A stretch of DNA of 64,000 nt from Anaerocolumna sp. AGMB13020. GTDB taxonomy: Bacteria > Bacillota > Clostridia > Lachnospirales > Lachnospiraceae. Of the stretch, positions 43,858 to 51,993 are shown piece by piece. Both the position numbers and the translations under genes were made by a program. A model generated the notes under the pieces. It was not told the DNA's origin. It was given only the letters and a program-made list of their open reading frames with translations, and searched no databases. The DNA is taken from NCBI RefSeq assembly GCF_033100115.1, contig NZ_CP136910.1, positions 4,033,001 to 4,097,000 of the forward strand, read 5' to 3'. The number at the start of each line of letters is the position of its first letter. Position 1 is the first letter of the stretch.

Positions 43858-45552
43858 ATGAGAAAGCTGATTTCTGTTTTGCTTGTAAGTATACTGATAG
43901 TACTTTCACTTACGGCATGCGGCGGCAAGGGGAACTCAAACAATACGCCGGCGGTATCCAAGGAAACAAATACGGATAAAAAAGGAGAAGTAACTCCGAC
44001 AAAAGAAGCAGAAGATAAGAATGCAGAAATAGTGGACGGTAAATTCACGACTACCAGAAAGATTACGGTGGAAGTATTTGACCGTGGCAATGACGGTGGC
44101 TCCAAACCGGAGGATAATTTTTACACAGATTTTATCAAAGAGGGTATGCTAAGAGATCATAATGTAGAAGTAACTTTTGTACCGGTACCCCGCTGGACGG
44201 AGGTAGAGCAGATAAACAACCTGCTGGCAGCAGGAGATGCACCGGATATTTGTGTTACCTATGATTATTCTACTATCCAGACCTATGCTAATATGGGTGG
44301 TGTTACCGATTTAAATTCCTATGTAAATGATAACAAAGACATACTTCCCAATCTCTGGGGTTTACTACAGGAAACAAATATCAACTGGGATAAAGATCCC
44401 CAGGCCGGAACAATCTGGGCACTAGAGGCCAGACTGGCCAATTCCGCCCGTATCAATACCTTTGTAAGAGAAGACTGGCTAAAGAAGTTGAATCTTTCAG
44501 AACCCACTACACTGGAAGAGTTTGAGAGTATGCTAAAAGCCTTTAAGGAGAATGCTTCAACCCTCCTTGGTGCAGAAGCAGATAAAATGGTACCTTTCTC
44601 CATCAGCTTTGATGTTGGCTGGAGAGCAGACCATCTGATTGCCTCCTTTGTACCGAATGGTATATCCGACAAAGATAAATACATTAATGGCTTTGATGAC
44701 AGGAAGCTCTTGTATCCGGGCATTAAGAACGGTATACAGGTATTAAATAAATGGTACAACGAAGGCTTGGTATGGAAGGATTTCCCCTTATACGGTTCTG
44801 GTGACCCTACAGAAGATAACATGATGAAAGCCGGATATGTGGGAGCTTTTATACATAACTGGGATTATCCTTATCGTAACGGAGAAGACAGTATAAACAA
44901 TAATCTGAAACGTCTTGTAGGAGAAGATGCAGGTTATGTAGCGGTAATGCCCTTTAAGAATGAAGCAGGCCTTTATACGAAGTTCCTGCCGGGACCGATT
45001 GACCGAAAAATCTTCTTCCCCGCAACCAATGATGAGCCAGTTGCCTCCATGTTATACCTGGATTGGATCAGTAACCTTGAAAACCGTATCTTTTTACAGA
45101 CCGGTGAAGAAGGTGTAACCCATGAAAAAATGGAAGACGGAAGTATTAAGACAATGGCAGCTACCGGTGAGAAGATCATGAATTCTCAGAATAACATTGA
45201 CTATACCATAACCATAAATGGACTGGATCTTGGAAATGAGGAATTGACAGTAAAATCCATTGCATTAAGCTACGTGGGAGTGACTCCCAGCTATATTGAG
45301 AAAGCCTTCAAACTTTCCACCTATGACGGTGTTTATGAGAATAAATATAATGTGGGTGAAATTAAGTCAGAAGAAGGAATGGGAACAGCGCTTAGTGAGA
45401 AACGTAATACGTTATTGACCCAATCAATTGTAGCCGAAAGCGGTAAATTTGATTCTGTTTTTGACAGCGGATTTGCAGATTACTTAAATTCTGGCGGTCA
45501 GGCAATTATTGATGAACGCAAGGCGGCCTTTGAAAAGACCTTTGAAAAGTAA
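43858..45552 (+). CDS. Sugar-binding lipoprotein (system 2)
   Basis: The 564-residue protein has a lipoprotein signal with LTAC (Cys21) and a Thr/Lys/Asn/Glu-rich linker to about 55. A large extracellular solute-binding domain of the LplA type follows (LLAAGDAPDICVTYDYS, WALEARLANSARINTFVREDWL, AGYVGAFIHNWDYPY). AGGAGG lies before the ATG. It completes the operon with the two permeases; a strong terminator at 45687 ends it. Confidence 0.87.
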   Translation: MRKLISVLLVSILIVLSLTACGGKGNSNNTPAVSKETNTDKKGEVTPTKEAEDKNAEIVDGKFTTTRKITVEVFDRGNDGGSKPEDNFYTDFIKEGMLRDHNVEVTFVPVPRWTEVEQINNLLAAGDAPDICVTYDYSTIQTYANMGGVTDLNSYVNDNKDILPNLWGLLQETNINWDKDPQAGTIWALEARLANSARINTFVREDWLKKLNLSEPTTLEEFESMLKAFKENASTLLGAEADKMVPFSISFDVGWRADHLIASFVPNGISDKDKYINGFDDRKLLYPGIKNGIQVLNKWYNEGLVWKDFPLYGSGDPTEDNMMKAGYVGAFIHNWDYPYRNGEDSINNNLKRLVGEDAGYVAVMPFKNEAGLYTKFLPGPIDRKIFFPATNDEPVASMLYLDWISNLENRIFLQTGEEGVTHEKMEDGSIKTMAATGEKIMNSQNNIDYTITINGLDLGNEELTVKSIALSYVGVTPSYIEKAFKLSTYDGVYENKYNVGEIKSEEGMGTALSEKRNTLLTQSIVAESGKFDSVFDSGFADYLNSGGQAIIDERKAAFEKTFEK

Positions 45553-45686
45553 ATGTAATTTTAATTTTATGTTATTTTATAAGTGAGTAAGATTGAAATT
45601 GTTAGAATTATTGATTATATTGAATTTAACAGTCACTTAGTTTTCAGGGTCAAAAGCCCACAGAAATATTGGGTATAGAATGAATA

Positions 45687-45729
45687 CTTGCAGAATAGAC
45701 GTAATTTGTCTATTCTGCAAGCTTTTTTT
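45687..45729 (+). terminator. Terminator of sugar system 2
   Basis: A perfect 14-bp stem, CTTGCAGAATAGAC (45687-45700) with 45708-45721, is followed by C and seven T. Confidence 0.9.
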
Positions 45730-45814
45730 ATGAATAGTAGTTAATTACCAAAATTATTATGTGCTTAAGAAGAGCAACTAAGCTTATCATTCAGTATGGT
45801 TCCCCCTGATATCC

Positions 45815-45843
45815 TTGACAATTTAGAAATATGTCCATATAAT
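45815..45843 (+). promoter_or_regulatory. Consensus promoter of the araC-type gene
   Basis: A perfect TTGACA (45815-45820), 17-base spacer and perfect TATAAT (45838-45843) lie 45 bases before the GTG start at 45889. Confidence 0.88.
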
Positions 45844-45856
45844 GATAATGAAACTC
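45838..45856 (+). promoter_or_regulatory. Possible Fur box over the araC -10 region
   Basis: TATAATGATAATGAAACTC matches the Fur consensus GATAATGATAATCATTATC at 14 of 19 positions, including an uninterrupted ATAATGATAAT. It overlaps the -10 and transcription start, a repressing position. Weaker than the box at 46777. Confidence 0.45.
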
Positions 45857-45888
45857 AAATGCATAAATATTAATTTAGGGGATTAGTT

Positions 45889-46725
45889 GTGAAAATGGAT
45901 AAAGATAAATTAATACAAAGTTTCTCAGAAGGTATTTTCAAGGTAGACGACTTTTTTATCATATCAGTTCAGCCTTTTACAAAAATATATGATAATTATA
46001 CAAAACCGGAGGTCTGCGGTCTTGTTATCCCCCTCAAAGGAAAAGCTGTATTTACGCTGAAAGGGGAGGCACATGAACTGGAACCGGGGATAGTTCTTCA
46101 TGCCGGACCCAGTATGGAGCTTGATAAAAAGGTGGTAGGAGACGGAATATGGGAATTTGCTTTGCTGCATTATTATGTCAGCGGCCCCAAAGAAGTGAAA
46201 GAGTACCTTGAGAACCTGCATGGCAGGCTGTATTTAAATCCCGCCTGTTATAATGATCTGATGACCCTGGTAAAACAGCTGCATCAGGTAAGGAGAAGCC
46301 CGGGAGCTCTTAATGAGTTTCGAAGCAAAACGCTGCTTTATTCCATTATGGAACATTTACTGTCCCATGGTATGGATAAAAAGAAAAATTCTGACGAAGA
46401 TACCGTAAAAGAACTGGTTGATTATATAAATAATCAGTATGACAGGAACATAACTGTCCTGGAATTGTCAGAAATGGCAGGTATGGATGTCAAACGTTTT
46501 TCCTATCTGTTTCGTAAGCTTATGGGAGAGTGCCCTAAAAAATACATAACCGGTTTTAAGATAAACCGGGCCAAAGAGCTGCTGATACATGATACCATCT
46601 CCGTATCAGAGATTAGTAGCATGATTGGAATTGAAGATTCGCTGTATTTCAGCCGCTTATTTAAGAAGTATACAGATTATTCACCAAGCAGTTTCCGTGA
46701 AACCTTCGGAAAAAATCCATGGTGA
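45889..46725 (+). CDS. AraC-family transcriptional regulator
   Basis: The 278-residue protein has an N-terminal cupin-like effector region (about 15-100) and a C-terminal AraC double helix-turn-helix (about 178-275) with LSEMAGMDVKRFSYLFRKLMG and ISSMIGIEDSLYFSRLFKKYTDYSPSSFR. The GTG at 45889 follows AGGGGA at 6 bases; ATG at 45895 is possible. A consensus promoter overlaps a possible Fur box, and the gene is separated from the sugar operon by a strong terminator. It therefore more likely controls the downstream iron-chelate operon, as AraC regulators do in several siderophore systems; this is inference. Confidence 0.82.
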   Translation: MKMDKDKLIQSFSEGIFKVDDFFIISVQPFTKIYDNYTKPEVCGLVIPLKGKAVFTLKGEAHELEPGIVLHAGPSMELDKKVVGDGIWEFALLHYYVSGPKEVKEYLENLHGRLYLNPACYNDLMTLVKQLHQVRRSPGALNEFRSKTLLYSIMEHLLSHGMDKKKNSDEDTVKELVDYINNQYDRNITVLELSEMAGMDVKRFSYLFRKLMGECPKKYITGFKINRAKELLIHDTISVSEISSMIGIEDSLYFSRLFKKYTDYSPSSFRETFGKNPW

Positions 46726-46776
46726 ATTAAAATTATGTCTATTTCCTTTTGCTACAGGGTATGATATATTTCTGAT

Positions 46777-46795
46777 GATAATGACAATCATATTC
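46777..46795 (+). promoter_or_regulatory. Fur box upstream of the chelate-uptake operon
   Basis: GATAATGACAATCATATTC matches the 19-bp Fur consensus at 16 positions. It lies between the AraC gene and the binding-protein start, just downstream of a possible -10 TATGAT at 46760-46765. Iron-dependent repression of the operon is expected. Confidence 0.75.
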
Positions 46796-46815
46796 ATAGA
46801 TACATGGAGGACATA

Positions 46816-47877
46816 ATGAAAAAAATAGTAAGGATAGTGGCTGTAACAGCCCTTTCAGCTATGGTTTTAGCTGGATGCAGTAAAGCCAATGACAATGCAC
46901 AGACAGCTGCAAACAACAGTACAGAAGCAGAAGCAACGGAAGTACCGGCAACAGAAGAACCGGCAGCAACGGAAGCACCGGAAGAGACAGGCGATACTTC
47001 TGATTCCGCGGTTACACCACTGCAGGTGGAGGAAACCACCTATCCCTATACATATACAGACGGTGAGGGCAGAGAAGTAACCATAGAGAAGCAGCCAACT
47101 AAAATAGCAATCAGCTATCTGCCTCACTGGGAGTCCTTAATTCTTCTGGACGCAATGCCTATCGGTACTACAAATGCTGAGAACTATGCAAAGACCTGGG
47201 ATGCTTTTAAAGGATACGATTTAAGTTCCGTAGTGAATCTTGGAGACACAGATATCAATCTGGAGCTGTTAGCGGAATTAGAGCCGGATATTATCTTACA
47301 GCAGAGCTACAACAAAGAGGCAATTGAGAATTTAGAGAAGATTGCACCTGTTGTTGTATTTGGCCCTCAGGTTAAAATGGACTGGAGATTCAGCTTAAGA
47401 GAAATTGGTAAAGTAATCGGTAAAACACAGAAAGCAGAAGAGGTTATTGCGGAAGTTGATCAGAAACTGGCGGATGCAAGAGTTAAACTTCAGGAAAAAT
47501 ATAATGGTAAGACAGTTATGCTGCTATCCTTAATGGGCGAAGATGAATACTACATGGCATACCGTCCGGATTTATATGACAGTGAGACTGGTCTTGGATT
47601 AAATGTACCGGAAGGCTTTACAACCAATACGCAATATGAGCAGGTATCCCTGGAGGCACTTGCCCAGATGAATCCTGATTACCTGTTTGTCAATGTTTTT
47701 GATGGTGATGAAGCATATTTTGAGGAATTGAACAATAACAATTCCGTATGGAAATCCCTGACGGCTTCCAAAGAAGGGCATATTTATCGTCTTGACGGTT
47801 CCGGCCACGCTGCCAGCGCCATTTCAACCGTATATACAGTAGATACCATTATTGAGACATTACTGGGCAGTGAATAA
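46816..47877 (+). CDS. Iron-chelate (siderophore/heme/corrinoid) binding lipoprotein, FecB-like
   Basis: The 353-residue lipoprotein has lipobox LAGC (Cys20) and an acidic Glu/Ala/Thr-Pro-rich linker to about 75. A class III periplasmic-binding fold follows: REVTIEKQPTKIAISYLPHWESL, EPDIILQQSYNKEAIENLEKIAPVV split by a long backbone helix, and 'NPDYLFVNVF..W..L.A.KEGHIYRL'. It captures an Fe-siderophore, heme or corrinoid for the two FecCD permeases. The start ATG 46816 follows GGAGGA; an ATG at 46804 overlaps that site. A Fur box is 21-39 bases upstream. Confidence 0.88.
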   Translation: MKKIVRIVAVTALSAMVLAGCSKANDNAQTAANNSTEAEATEVPATEEPAATEAPEETGDTSDSAVTPLQVEETTYPYTYTDGEGREVTIEKQPTKIAISYLPHWESLILLDAMPIGTTNAENYAKTWDAFKGYDLSSVVNLGDTDINLELLAELEPDIILQQSYNKEAIENLEKIAPVVVFGPQVKMDWRFSLREIGKVIGKTQKAEEVIAEVDQKLADARVKLQEKYNGKTVMLLSLMGEDEYYMAYRPDLYDSETGLGLNVPEGFTTNTQYEQVSLEALAQMNPDYLFVNVFDGDEAYFEELNNNNSVWKSLTASKEGHIYRLDGSGHAASAISTVYTVDTIIETLLGSE

Positions 47878-47905
47878 ATAAAATCAGAAAAAGCTGTATA
47901 AAGGC

Positions 47906-47950
47906 AGGGGTGTCGAATAAAACAATATGGTTTATTCGGCAGCCCCTTTT
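47906..47950 (+). terminator. Attenuator-like hairpin between binding-protein and permease genes
   Basis: AGGGG-TG-TCGAATAAA (47906-47921) pairs with TTTATTCG-GC-AGCCCCT (47931-47947) with a small internal loop and ends in TTTT. Partial termination here would give more binding protein than permease. Confidence 0.65.
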
Positions 47951-47966
47951 ATATGCGGAGGCATAA

Positions 47967-48995
47967 ATGAAACAGAAGGTTGAAAATGAAATGAAAGGGA
48001 AGAGAGGAGTAAGGGCTATGTTCTTAATAATAGTCGGCTGCTTTTTTCTACTTTTATCCATGCTGATATCGATAACTCTGGGAGCGGCGACTATTCCGCT
48101 GTCTACAGTTGTGGATGCCCTGCTACATTTTGAAGCGGATAATTTACAGCACCTTATGGTAGTGGATTTGAGGCTTCCCCGGGTAATCAGCGCAGCTTTG
48201 GTGGGCTCAGCGCTGGCAGTAGCAGGTGCAGTGATGCAGGGAATGACAAGAAATCCACTGGCAGACTCCGGGCTAATGGGACTTAATTCCGGTGCTGCGC
48301 TTGCAATTGCAGTCTGTCTGGCGTATGGAACAAATGTTTCTTATAACCAGATCATAATAAGTTCCTTTATCGGAGCGGCAATTGGTGCCCTGGCGGTATA
48401 TGCAATCAGTAATCTGGTGCCAGGAGGAAATAAACCCATGAAACTGGTTTTGGCAGGAGCTGCTGTCAGTACTTTTTTGGTGGCTATGAGCCAGGCCATA
48501 GCAATCGGTAATAAAATGAGCCAGAATCTAAATTTCTGGACCATGGGAAGTGTATCCGGTAACAGCTGGAATCAGTTAAGGGTAAGTGTTCCCGTAATAA
48601 TCGGTGGATTGATTATAGCAATCGTTCTCTCAAGAAAGATATCCATACTGAATATGGGAGAGGAGGTTGCGTTAGGCTTAGGAGTTAAGCTGAGTTTTGT
48701 AAAGACGGCTGGTACCATTGTGGTGGTCTTACTGGCCGGAACCTCAGTGGCACTTGCCGGCAGCATAACCTTTGTCGGTATGCTGATACCTCATTTTGCC
48801 AGGTTTTTAGTAGGACCGGATTACAGGCTGATTATTCCTCTTAGTGCGGTAATGGGCGGGTTCCTCCTGGTTATAGCTGACATTGGGGCCAAAACCTTAA
48901 GTGCACCCAGTGAAATACCCATCGGTGCCTTAATTTCCTTAATTGGAGTTCCGGTATTCCTATATTTTGCAAGAAGACAGAAGGGAGAACTCTAA
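47967..48995 (+). CDS. FecCD-family chelate ABC transporter permease (first)
   Basis: The 342-residue protein has about nine to ten membrane helices and BtuC/FecCD landmarks: DLRLPRVISAALVGSALAVA, MQGMTRNPLADSGLMGLNSGA, and SITFVGMLIPHFARFLVG with the coupling region. It forms a heterodimer with the next gene's product. GGAGG precedes the ATG. Its stop overlaps the next start by one base. Confidence 0.92.
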   Translation: MKQKVENEMKGKRGVRAMFLIIVGCFFLLLSMLISITLGAATIPLSTVVDALLHFEADNLQHLMVVDLRLPRVISAALVGSALAVAGAVMQGMTRNPLADSGLMGLNSGAALAIAVCLAYGTNVSYNQIIISSFIGAAIGALAVYAISNLVPGGNKPMKLVLAGAAVSTFLVAMSQAIAIGNKMSQNLNFWTMGSVSGNSWNQLRVSVPVIIGGLIIAIVLSRKISILNMGEEVALGLGVKLSFVKTAGTIVVVLLAGTSVALAGSITFVGMLIPHFARFLVGPDYRLIIPLSAVMGGFLLVIADIGAKTLSAPSEIPIGALISLIGVPVFLYFARRQKGEL

Positions 48996-50011
48996 TGAAG
49001 AAGAATAACAGGAAATACATATTACTACTCCTGCTCTTATCAATTCCCCTTATGTTCTTTATCAGTATCAATGCCGGTTATACGGATTTAAGCTTACCGG
49101 ATATCTTAAGAATTCTTACAGGCGGAGGTTCTGTAAAAGAAAATCTGGTGGTGCTGCAGTTTCGCCTGCCAAGAATTATGGTAGCAGTATTAATAGGGGC
49201 AGGTTTTGCCTTGTCCGGTTGTATCATACAGGGAATCACAAGAAATCCACTGGCTGATCCGGGCATTCTTGGTATTAATGCAGGTGCGGGAGTTGTGGTA
49301 GTTATCTACGTAGTACTTAATGGAGCAGTGTCTTTTGGATCGGTATTCGGGCTGCCCTTTCTGTCACTGGCAGGTGCACTGCTTACGGGAGGCCTGATCT
49401 ATTCACTGTCCACCAGAAAGACAAGTGGTGTATCCTCCATGCGGTTGGTACTCAATGGTGTGGCGATACAGGCAGGTATAAACTCCGTAATGACCATGAT
49501 CATTATTCGTCTGGACGATTCTCAGCATGAATTTCTGGCCAAATGGCAGGCAGGAAGTATCTGGAATTCGAACTGGAAATTTGTAACGGCCCTTCTGCCC
49601 TGGATTGTTTTAGGGATAGTATATTTAATGCTCCGGGCAAGACATCTTGATATTCTCACTATGGGAGATGAGATTTCCTTTGGACTTGGAGTAAGAGTGG
49701 CAAAAGAAAAATACAGATTACTTTTTACTGCGGTAGCGCTTGCTGCGGCATGTGTAGCCGTCAGTGGAAGTATAAGCTTCGTGGGTCTTATGGCGCCCCA
49801 TTTATCCAGAAAGCTTGTTGGTTCAGCTCACAGAATTCTAATTCCAGTGTGTGCCCTGGTGGGAGGTCTGTTGGTTTTGATATCCGATACCATAGCAAGA
49901 ACTATCATTGAACCGTCGGAAATACCTACGGGTATCGTGGTATCCCTTTTGGGAGCACCTTATTTTGTATTTCTGCTGGTAAAAGAGAGAAAGAAAACCG
50001 TAAAAGTGTAA
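48995..50011 (+). CDS. FecCD-family chelate ABC transporter permease (second)
   Basis: The 338-residue protein shows QFRLPRIMVAVLIGAGFALS, IQGITRNPLADPGILGINAGA and SISFVGLMAPHLSRKLVG, as expected of the second half of an Fe-siderophore permease. The TAATG overlap with the preceding gene implies coupled translation and a heterodimer. Confidence 0.92.
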   Translation: MKKNNRKYILLLLLLSIPLMFFISINAGYTDLSLPDILRILTGGGSVKENLVVLQFRLPRIMVAVLIGAGFALSGCIIQGITRNPLADPGILGINAGAGVVVVIYVVLNGAVSFGSVFGLPFLSLAGALLTGGLIYSLSTRKTSGVSSMRLVLNGVAIQAGINSVMTMIIIRLDDSQHEFLAKWQAGSIWNSNWKFVTALLPWIVLGIVYLMLRARHLDILTMGDEISFGLGVRVAKEKYRLLFTAVALAAACVAVSGSISFVGLMAPHLSRKLVGSAHRILIPVCALVGGLLVLISDTIARTIIEPSEIPTGIVVSLLGAPYFVFLLVKERKKTVKV

Positions 50012-50049
50012 GGAGTTTGCGCCGTTATGCGGCAGATTGAGAGGTTGAT

Positions 50050-50868
50050 ATGAAAAGCGGTATTCAGGCGGAGAATATAGTAGCAGCATATGGAGAGAAA
50101 GTTATTATAGAAGATTTAAGTATTTCTATTCCCATGGGGCAGGTCACTACCATTATCGGACCCAATGGCTGCGGAAAATCCACCTTTTTAAAGACCCTTG
50201 GAAGAATTCTGGGGATAAAAAAGGGATGTATTTATCTGGATGGGGAAGAAATACATAAGCTTCCCACCAAGGAGCTGGCTAAGAAGATGGCAATCCTTCC
50301 ACAGACACCTCAGGCACCCGATGGGCTGACTGTGGAGGAACTGGTGGCATACGGCAGATTCCCCTATCAGAAAGGACTTGGAAGACTGACCAAAGAGGAT
50401 AAGGAAATCGTAGCCTGGGCAATTGATGCGACCGGCTTAACGGGGCTGGAAGACAGAGGAACCTCTGATCTGTCCGGCGGACAGAGGCAGAGAGTCTGGA
50501 TTGCAATGGCACTTGCACAGGAGACGGAGATTATTTTATTGGATGAACCTACTACATACCTGGACATGGCATATCAGTTAGAGGTACTGGAATTGTTGGA
50601 GGAACTAAATAAGAAACATGGCTGCACCATTCTGATGGTATTGCATGACTTAAACCTTGCCTCCAAATTTGCAGATCATATGATTGCCTTTCGAGAAGGA
50701 AGAGTAATGAAAGCAGGTTCACCCTTTGAAGTTATGAATAAGGATATCCTGAAAGAAGTATTCGAAATAGATGCCAATATCGTAAATGATCCGGATTCCG
50801 GACGACCTATCTGCATTTCTTATAAGCTTTTAAACAGGCTTAAAAAAGCAGTAAAAAAGGGAGCATAG
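50050..50868 (+). CDS. Chelate ABC transporter ATPase, FecE-like
   Basis: The 272-residue ATPase has Walker A GPNGCGKST at residues 37-45, LSGGQRQRVWIAMALAQ near 141 and Walker B IILLDEPTTYLDMAYQ, diagnostic of the FecE/FhuC/BtuD subfamily. A late FEIDANIVNDPDSGRPICI segment is also typical. It powers the two upstream permeases. A 273-base gap with a tandem repeat separates it from the nitrogenase-like genes. Confidence 0.92.
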   Translation: MKSGIQAENIVAAYGEKVIIEDLSISIPMGQVTTIIGPNGCGKSTFLKTLGRILGIKKGCIYLDGEEIHKLPTKELAKKMAILPQTPQAPDGLTVEELVAYGRFPYQKGLGRLTKEDKEIVAWAIDATGLTGLEDRGTSDLSGGQRQRVWIAMALAQETEIILLDEPTTYLDMAYQLEVLELLEELNKKHGCTILMVLHDLNLASKFADHMIAFREGRVMKAGSPFEVMNKDILKEVFEIDANIVNDPDSGRPICISYKLLNRLKKAVKKGA

Positions 50869-50940
50869 ATGAATACGAGGGTGGTTGGATTATTAAAGAG
50901 GAGCAATCAGCATAAATAAATATTTTCAAACACGTTTAGA

Positions 50941-51106
50941 GAAAGCGCATAAGTTAATAACTGGCAGATTATTCAGTAAAGGAAAGCACATAAGTTAATA
51001 ACTGGAAGATTATTCAGTAAAAGAAAGCGCATAGGTTAATAATTAGCAGTTTATTCAAGTAAGAGAAAGCGCATAAGTTAATAATTAGCAGATTATTCAA
51101 GCAAGA
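50941..51106 (+). repeat. Four 41-42-bp tandem repeats before the nifH-like gene
   Basis: Units begin GAAAGCGCATAAGTTAATAA at 50941, 50982, 51023 and 51065. Each ends with ATTATTCA followed by an A/G-rich joint. AATAA and TTATT inside each unit form a short inverted pair. The repeat array is non-coding. Possible roles are regulator binding sites or a spacing element within the operon. Confidence 0.85.
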
Positions 51107-51141
51107 GAAATTATCATATACGGAAAAAGAAAAGAGGTATC

Positions 51142-51882
51142 ATGAAAAAGATAGCAATATACGGTAAAGGTGGAATTGGAAAATCTACTACCGTTTCCAA
51201 TCTCTCAGCTGCCATGGCGGCCAGAGGGCTTAAAGTAATGCAGATAGGCTGTGATCCCAAAGCAGATTCTACCAGAAACCTTACGGGAGGAAGTAAGATT
51301 CAGACGGTTCTGGATGTTTTAAGAGATAATACAGATATTACTCTTGAGGATATCGTTGTAGAGGGAGATCTGGGCGTACTGTGTGTCGAGGCAGGGGGGC
51401 CGGTGCCTGGTGTAGGCTGTGCAGGCAGAGGTATCATAACCGCCTTTGAGAAACTCAGTGAACTAGAAGCTTATGAACGATATCAGCCGGATATTGTATT
51501 GTATGACGTATTAGGTGATGTTGTCTGTGGTGGATTTGCTATGCCAATAAGAGGCGGTTATGCGGAAGAAGTCTGTATCGTGACCTCAGGTGAAATGATG
51601 GCGCTTTATGCCGCCTCCAACATTGCCTATGCGGTGAAAAGCTTTGGCAAGAGAGGTTATGCTTCCCTTAAAGGTTTAATCTTTAATGCGAAGAATATTG
51701 AGAGAGAGGATGAGCTGGTAAGCGATGCTGCCAGAGAGATTGATACAGATATACTGTTTAAGATTGACCGAAATCCAATGATACAAAAAGCAGAAGATCT
51801 TGGGAAAACAGTAGTAGCAGCTTTTCCAGACAGTGCTTTGGCAGAGGAATATAATAAATTATCAAGAATTATTTTCCCTTAA
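51142..51882 (+). CDS. NifH-like Fe-protein ATPase of a nitrogenase-like system
   Basis: The 246-residue protein has the deviant Walker [10 protein letters not shown] (8-16), CDPKADST (37-44), and the two cluster ligands Cys93 (GVGCAGRGI) and Cys129 ([10 protein letters not shown]), the positions that bridge one [4Fe-4S] between two subunits in NifH/BchL. It is shorter than true NifH (about 275-295). It should hydrolyse ATP and pass electrons to the two component-1-like proteins downstream. AGAGGT precedes the ATG. Neighbouring chelate-uptake genes and absence of nifB/nifE/nifN argue against N2 fixation. Family firm, substrate unknown. Confidence 0.9.
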   Translation: MKKIAIYGKGGIGKSTTVSNLSAAMAARGLKVMQIGCDPKADSTRNLTGGSKIQTVLDVLRDNTDITLEDIVVEGDLGVLCVEAGGPVPGVGCAGRGIITAFEKLSELEAYERYQPDIVLYDVLGDVVCGGFAMPIRGGYAEEVCIVTSGEMMALYAASNIAYAVKSFGKRGYASLKGLIFNAKNIEREDELVSDAAREIDTDILFKIDRNPMIQKAEDLGKTVVAAFPDSALAEEYNKLSRIIFP

Positions 51883-51993
51883 CAACCCATTAAGTTGTAA
51901 CTGGTCTTTTTACAGAGGTTAAAAGACTTAATTGGATTACTATCAACCAATGATACAACGAAATATAGCATAAGAAGCAGTAGGAGATATGAA

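Noticed and set aside
50941..51106. CRISPR-like array
   Set aside because: Only four 41-bp units without unique spacers and no cas genes.
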